In this document: positions 59,864 through 64,000 of the stretch, piece after piece
How the letters are laid out: every line of letters begins with the position of its first letter
Numbering within the stretch: position 1 is the first letter of the stretch
Source of the DNA: Girardinichthys multiradiatus
Lineage: Eukaryota; Chordata; Actinopteri; Cyprinodontiformes; Goodeidae
Reading direction: 5' to 3'
NCBI RefSeq assembly: GCF_021462225.1
Contig: NC_061797.1
Location: forward strand, 41,248,147 to 41,312,146
Length of the DNA stretch: 64,000 bases
The notes under the pieces: model-generated
Seen by the model: only the letters and a program-made list of their open reading frames with translations
The model's database searches: none
Told to the model about the DNA's origin: nothing
Program-made: the position numbers and the translations under genes

Positions 59864-62800
59864 AAGTAAGTTTGTAAGTTTGTTAACATATTCTTCCATT
59901 TGTGTTAAGTGTTTAATCAGTATGATTGTAAAGAAGGCATTAGTTACGTGGGACATCCTGCTTCCTGCCAAATTTTTATTTTATCGTTTCGGCTTTAGAG
60001 AATAAAGCCAGACCATTTACTTATTTTGTCTTATTTTGTTGTTATTATTTATAGCTTCGATACTTCAGTATTTGTGCAAAGTCACTGATAAAACAGATTA
60101 TGCAAAGGAATACTATTCTGAAGTGCCTTTCTAACCTACTTACATGCATCTTCACAGGGTAAAGGTGAGTTTTTCAGAATTCAAATCATTTAAAATGTAT
60201 TGTTTAGTTGCAGCAGAAAAAATAAATTAAAACAGACTACAAGGGAAGAGGCTTTGAATTATTCTGCAGTTGATGTCAGATGATAGAATATTTCAGAATG
60301 TATGGATGCATCTCAATAAAATAGAATATCGTAATAAACGTTTCAGTAATTCAATAAAAAAAATGGAAATCATAAAAAAAAGTGACATATGTGTAGGGTT
60401 ATATCTGTTAATCATGATGGCTATGGCTACTTGTGCTTGAATTACAGCATCAGTGCAATTAGCCTGTGGCACTGCTGATGTGTTAAAGAAGCCCAGGTTG
60501 CCTTAACAGGGGTCTTCATCTCATTTGCTACGGTCAATATATCAGATATTGATACCTTTGGCAGCTTTTTGGCAGATGTCAAGTCCTGCTGAAAAATTTA
60601 ATTTCCATCTCTATAAAGCTTGCCTGCAGAGAGAAGAATGAGGTGTTCTCAAATTTCCTGGATTATGTACCTCTCCACTCTTCCTCCAGGTTATTGGACC
60701 TTGATTAGAAAATTAAATGCAAAATATACTTTTAGCTGAAAAAAAAAACTGTTTCAGTTTTTCCTTTTTCTTTGTAGCTCTTATGATATTTCTAGTTCAT
60801 TGGTAGCTTAACACATGTAATTCAACAGCTGCAGCACATGTTCTTGATACACCTGTGTGTGACTCTTAAACCACTGACTCCACCTGCAGTCCAGGCCTTG
60901 TGAATCTCCCAAAATTTCTTGAATGGGCTTTGCTTAAAATCATGTTAAAGCACATTTTTGTTTTCCACCCAACTTTCCATTGAACAGCCAGACTCTTTAG
61001 TAGTATAGTTTATGTGGTTTACCATTCCCAGAGATGTCAATGACTGTCTGCTGGACAACTGTTAAGTCAGCAGTCTTGTTGTAAGGCATACCAGGGACAT
61101 AACATATAATTTCTGTATAAATGGTTATTTGTCCCCTTCTACTTTTCTGAGAAACTGAATTTTGGGTTTTCATTGGCTATAAGCTACAATCATTAGAATT
61201 AACAGAAATAAATGCTTGAAACATATCACTGTGAGTAATGCTCCTTTATAATATATGCATTTCACTTTTTAAAGCAAATTACTAAAGCAAATTACTGAAT
61301 AATTAGTAGTTTTTTATATAATGTATTGAGATGAACCTGTATCTGAGAGCATGCTCTAATATAATTTAAAGCTACCAAAAAGAGAAAACTAGTGACCTAA
61401 ATTCCAGGGAAAATGAAATCTGTTCATTTCCAGAAGTTGTTAAATTACGCAAAAGCTATTTTCCTAAGCTTTATGGTTGTCATAGACTCTACTGTGTATT
61501 CTGCTATGTCCTATTCTCATATCTGCCTTCAGGTAGCTCATGTGTTCAGAGTTATCTCATTAACAAATTCATTGATTATTTCTGCCAACTTTTCATTAAT
61601 TTAATTGGACCCAGTGACTTAGAACCAAAGGCTTTCCCTCGGTTCAGTCATTTGTTTTAATTTGAAATATCCATCTTTGTTAAAAGTCATTATACTGTAC
61701 ATATTCAAATACTTATTCTGTATAACTGAAGGAGCTCTAACGTATATTACTTTAATTTACTGGTAGGCGGATTCAAAAGGTTTAATCTGAGTTTATCAGA
61801 TATATATATTTTATATATATTTTACTTTAAAAACGTTTTGTGTAAAAACACAAGAGCGATTGGAATAAAAGACATGCATGTATTGGAAGATAATTTCTAC
61901 CTTTCCACAACACTTAGTAAAAACATTAATAAATGAAATTCAAGTGGTATTTTTTTATATTATTGCATGTAGAAACATGGTGAGAGGTAAAGGCCATGTG
62001 TTTTCTATGCTTATGAAATGCCCCCAAAGCTGTAGAGATCTACAGAGGCAAACAGAGGAGTCAAAGAAGCCTTTGATTGTGTCACAGCACTCCAGCATCC
62101 TTTTTACTTCACTCGAACACCCCTCCGGGTAGAAGCAGGAAAGGTCTTCATTTGTCCAACTGAAATGCATCAGGCTACTGTGTACCATTTGACTTTAACG
62201 CTCTCTTTGAAGACCTTCTCCAACAAACACTTTAACCTTTGCAGGAGAGATAAAACATGGGGATAGGATTTAGCTAAAAAAGCATTTGATCCTTTAAAGG
62301 AAAAGTAACTTGGCTGTTGTTTTTTTTTTTACAAGGCTACTATATATTGTACCAATGTTTAAGTGATGCCAGCAACTGAGCCCAAACAGAACTTCAGTGC
62401 TTGGCTCAAGCTATAAATGGAATATAATTTTTAATATATAATGTCCTCCAATTTCCCATAAAAAACCAGGGTTACAACAATGCATTTTCTGCTGCAAAAT
62501 AAATAAATAAACAATGTTAGGGGACAAAGAGTACAGTATTTCAAAAGAACTAGAAGTGCTATATCATCATGAATTACTGTGCACATTTAAGTTTTTGTAT
62601 TTGGTGGTTCAGAACGTGTTTGGAAAGAAAATCGAAAAAAGTCAAATTGTATTGCTTTCAAGCTGAGGATCTGTGGTGCCTTTTGAATTCCCAGGGTAAT
62701 AATATGTATGCATGAATTCCATCCCTCTGGATGGGTGACATTTATAACACAACTTAATTATAGACCTAAAAGCCATCTCTCTATTATTCCTGACAATTCG

Positions 62801-64000
62801 GCGCTCTGTTCAACTCTGGCAGCAAGTGTTGCACTTTGAAAGTACTTTGAGGAGCAGCGCCATAGAGAGATGGATGTTAAACTTCTAGGCCTTTTTATTG
62901 GGTGAAGAGGGGTGCTGAAAAGCCTCTGAGTAGCATAAATTTACATCAACAGGGGACAAAGCCTCAACCATGGAAAAGATAGCACTGTCAATTTCAAGGT
63001 CTGTCTCATTCAAATTATGGGAGCCTCATCCTGAGTGAGGTGTCTGGCAAAATAATTTGCCGTAACATCCGGTAATGATTGCGTGGGACTGTTTCACGGG
63101 AAGTGATAGAACCAGATACTTATGCATGCAATCTTTGTACGGTTGTGGTATCGATAATAAATAATTTAGTTTCATTGCAATAAATTTTCAAAAACAGGAG
63201 TGACCAAGTCAGTGATAACGTTTACAAACACCAAACCAGGGAAAACACTGCACGTTAGAAAATAGGAAAAAGGAAGAGTGGATGTGTGGGGTGCAGGAAG
63301 ATGAAAATGAGTGAAAGCACAAACAAGGAGGAAAACAGGGGAAAGCTAGTTCCTGTCTGACATAGCCGCATGGGATTTATTTTAGTTTATATGCTGTCAA
63401 TCAGCTTGAGGCATCTAAACAGACAAAGAGAAAGGGGATGAAAAAAGCAGCAGAGAGACAGCAAAAATGGAAACAAGCCACAGAGCAAAAATGACAGTAG
63501 GCTGTAGGGGCTAAAGAGAGCAACAGACCTGGGATTAACAGTAAAATGAACAGATGTAAACACCGATACAGGTGTGTGGTTAAGTATAATAATTCTTTAT
63601 CTAGGATTTGCAACATCACAAATTATCAGCTGCTCTCCGCTGCCTTCCTGTCCACTACCTTGTTCAGAGGCTGTACCTACATGAATAGAAAAAAATAGGT
63701 GGACGTTCAGATCAATTTCACGGTAATGCTTTTGAAAACTTTTATCTGAATGAGAACAACTCACCTTGGTGTCATTTATTAATAGTCTATTTAGGAGTGA
63801 ATGAAAGATGTACACTGGGTTTTCACTGGCAAACGTTTCACAAATTCTGTTGAAAATGTTTCCTCCGAGATGACAGCTTGGTGTTTCTGTGTGCTCTCAA
63901 TCAAAGCCCACACAGGCAGTTTTTGTGGGGACCCAATATTGATAATATTTGCTTCTTCCTTTCTTAAACTTAACTGTAATGCCTTTGTCTTTGGGTTAAA
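59864..64000 (-). other. 5' part of window: CELF intron, exon for RRM2 start not found
   Basis: Apart from the Tc1 relic at 60305-61340 nothing is recognised. The expected upstream exon (LFVGML...GNSK) was searched for on the minus strand and is absent, so the intron continues past the window. Confidence 0.7.
60305..61340 (-). mobile_element. Tc1-like relic (gcatctcaata family)
   Basis: Both ends are visible: gatgcatctcaataaaatagaata (60305) and tattgagatgaacctgta (61323). The inner part is antisense: gcccaggttgccttaacagg (60492), cctctccactcttcctcc (60670), ttgtgaatctcccaaaattt (60898), ttttcattggctataagctacaat (61169). Internally shortened and full of stops. Confidence 0.7.

Noticed and set aside
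59790..59870. tRNA-like sequence
   Set aside because: It is the head of a SINE with flanking duplications, not an independent tRNA gene.
63597..63815. Minus-strand frame considered as the missing upstream CELF exon
   Set aside because: The sequence (GTASEQGSGQEGSGEQ) has nothing of RRM2, and the splice sites are poor.

Overview
The window looks like teleost fish nuclear DNA. It is AT-rich, has spliced genes with GT-AG introns of up to 12 kb, and carries no bacterial or viral gene layout. Its repeats are typical of fish: Tc1-like DNA transposons of several families and ages, L2-like and RTE-like LINE relics, a tRNA-headed SINE and a solo LTR. The species cannot be named from the sequence.

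The main gene lies on the minus strand between 59431 and 30429. It is the 3' half of a CELF-family (CUGBP/Elav-like, Bruno-like) RNA-binding protein gene. Eight coding exons were found by hand: 59352-59431, 46882-47025, 45814-45952 (or 45955), 40452-40601, 39626-39688, 39071-39151, 35659-35802 and 30429-30556. All junctions agree in phase and give 308 residues plus a stop: the end of RRM2, the long Gln/Ala/Pro/Tyr-rich linker, and all of RRM3 with the conserved C-terminus. RRM1 and the start of RRM2 must lie beyond base 64000. The gene belongs to the CELF3-6 branch. CELF4 and CELF6 are the best candidates and the sequence alone does not decide between them.

Downstream of it (1-30428) no gene could be identified with certainty. 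Two minus-strand stretches, 18328-18435 and 22218-22289, look like coding exons of an unrecognised gene: splice sites are present, the phases are compatible, and the end is a basic, charged helix with a stop. A possible alternative end with a poly(A) signal lies at 19316-19601. The remainder is intergenic DNA and repeats.

Mobile elements explain much of the rest. A structurally complete Tc1 element (41839-43436, DD34E transposase of 330 residues, 200-bp terminal repeats with an IR/DR arrangement) sits antisense in a CELF intron. A second family has a DD36E catalytic triad and short terminal repeats, matching the group known as Incomer. It has one full-length copy (28416-29676) and one copy with an internal deletion (50933-51924) nested inside an older Tc1 relic (50754-52830). 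Older relics include an L2-like LINE (6310-7890), an RTE-like reverse transcriptase (26750-28320), an antisense RTE endonuclease piece (41000-41750), a solo LTR (26093-26651), SINE pieces and many Tc1 remnants. Three short, perfect inverted repeats (10096, 26909, 43958), two of them inside decayed transposons, look like products of template switching. No convincing new multi-gene system was found.
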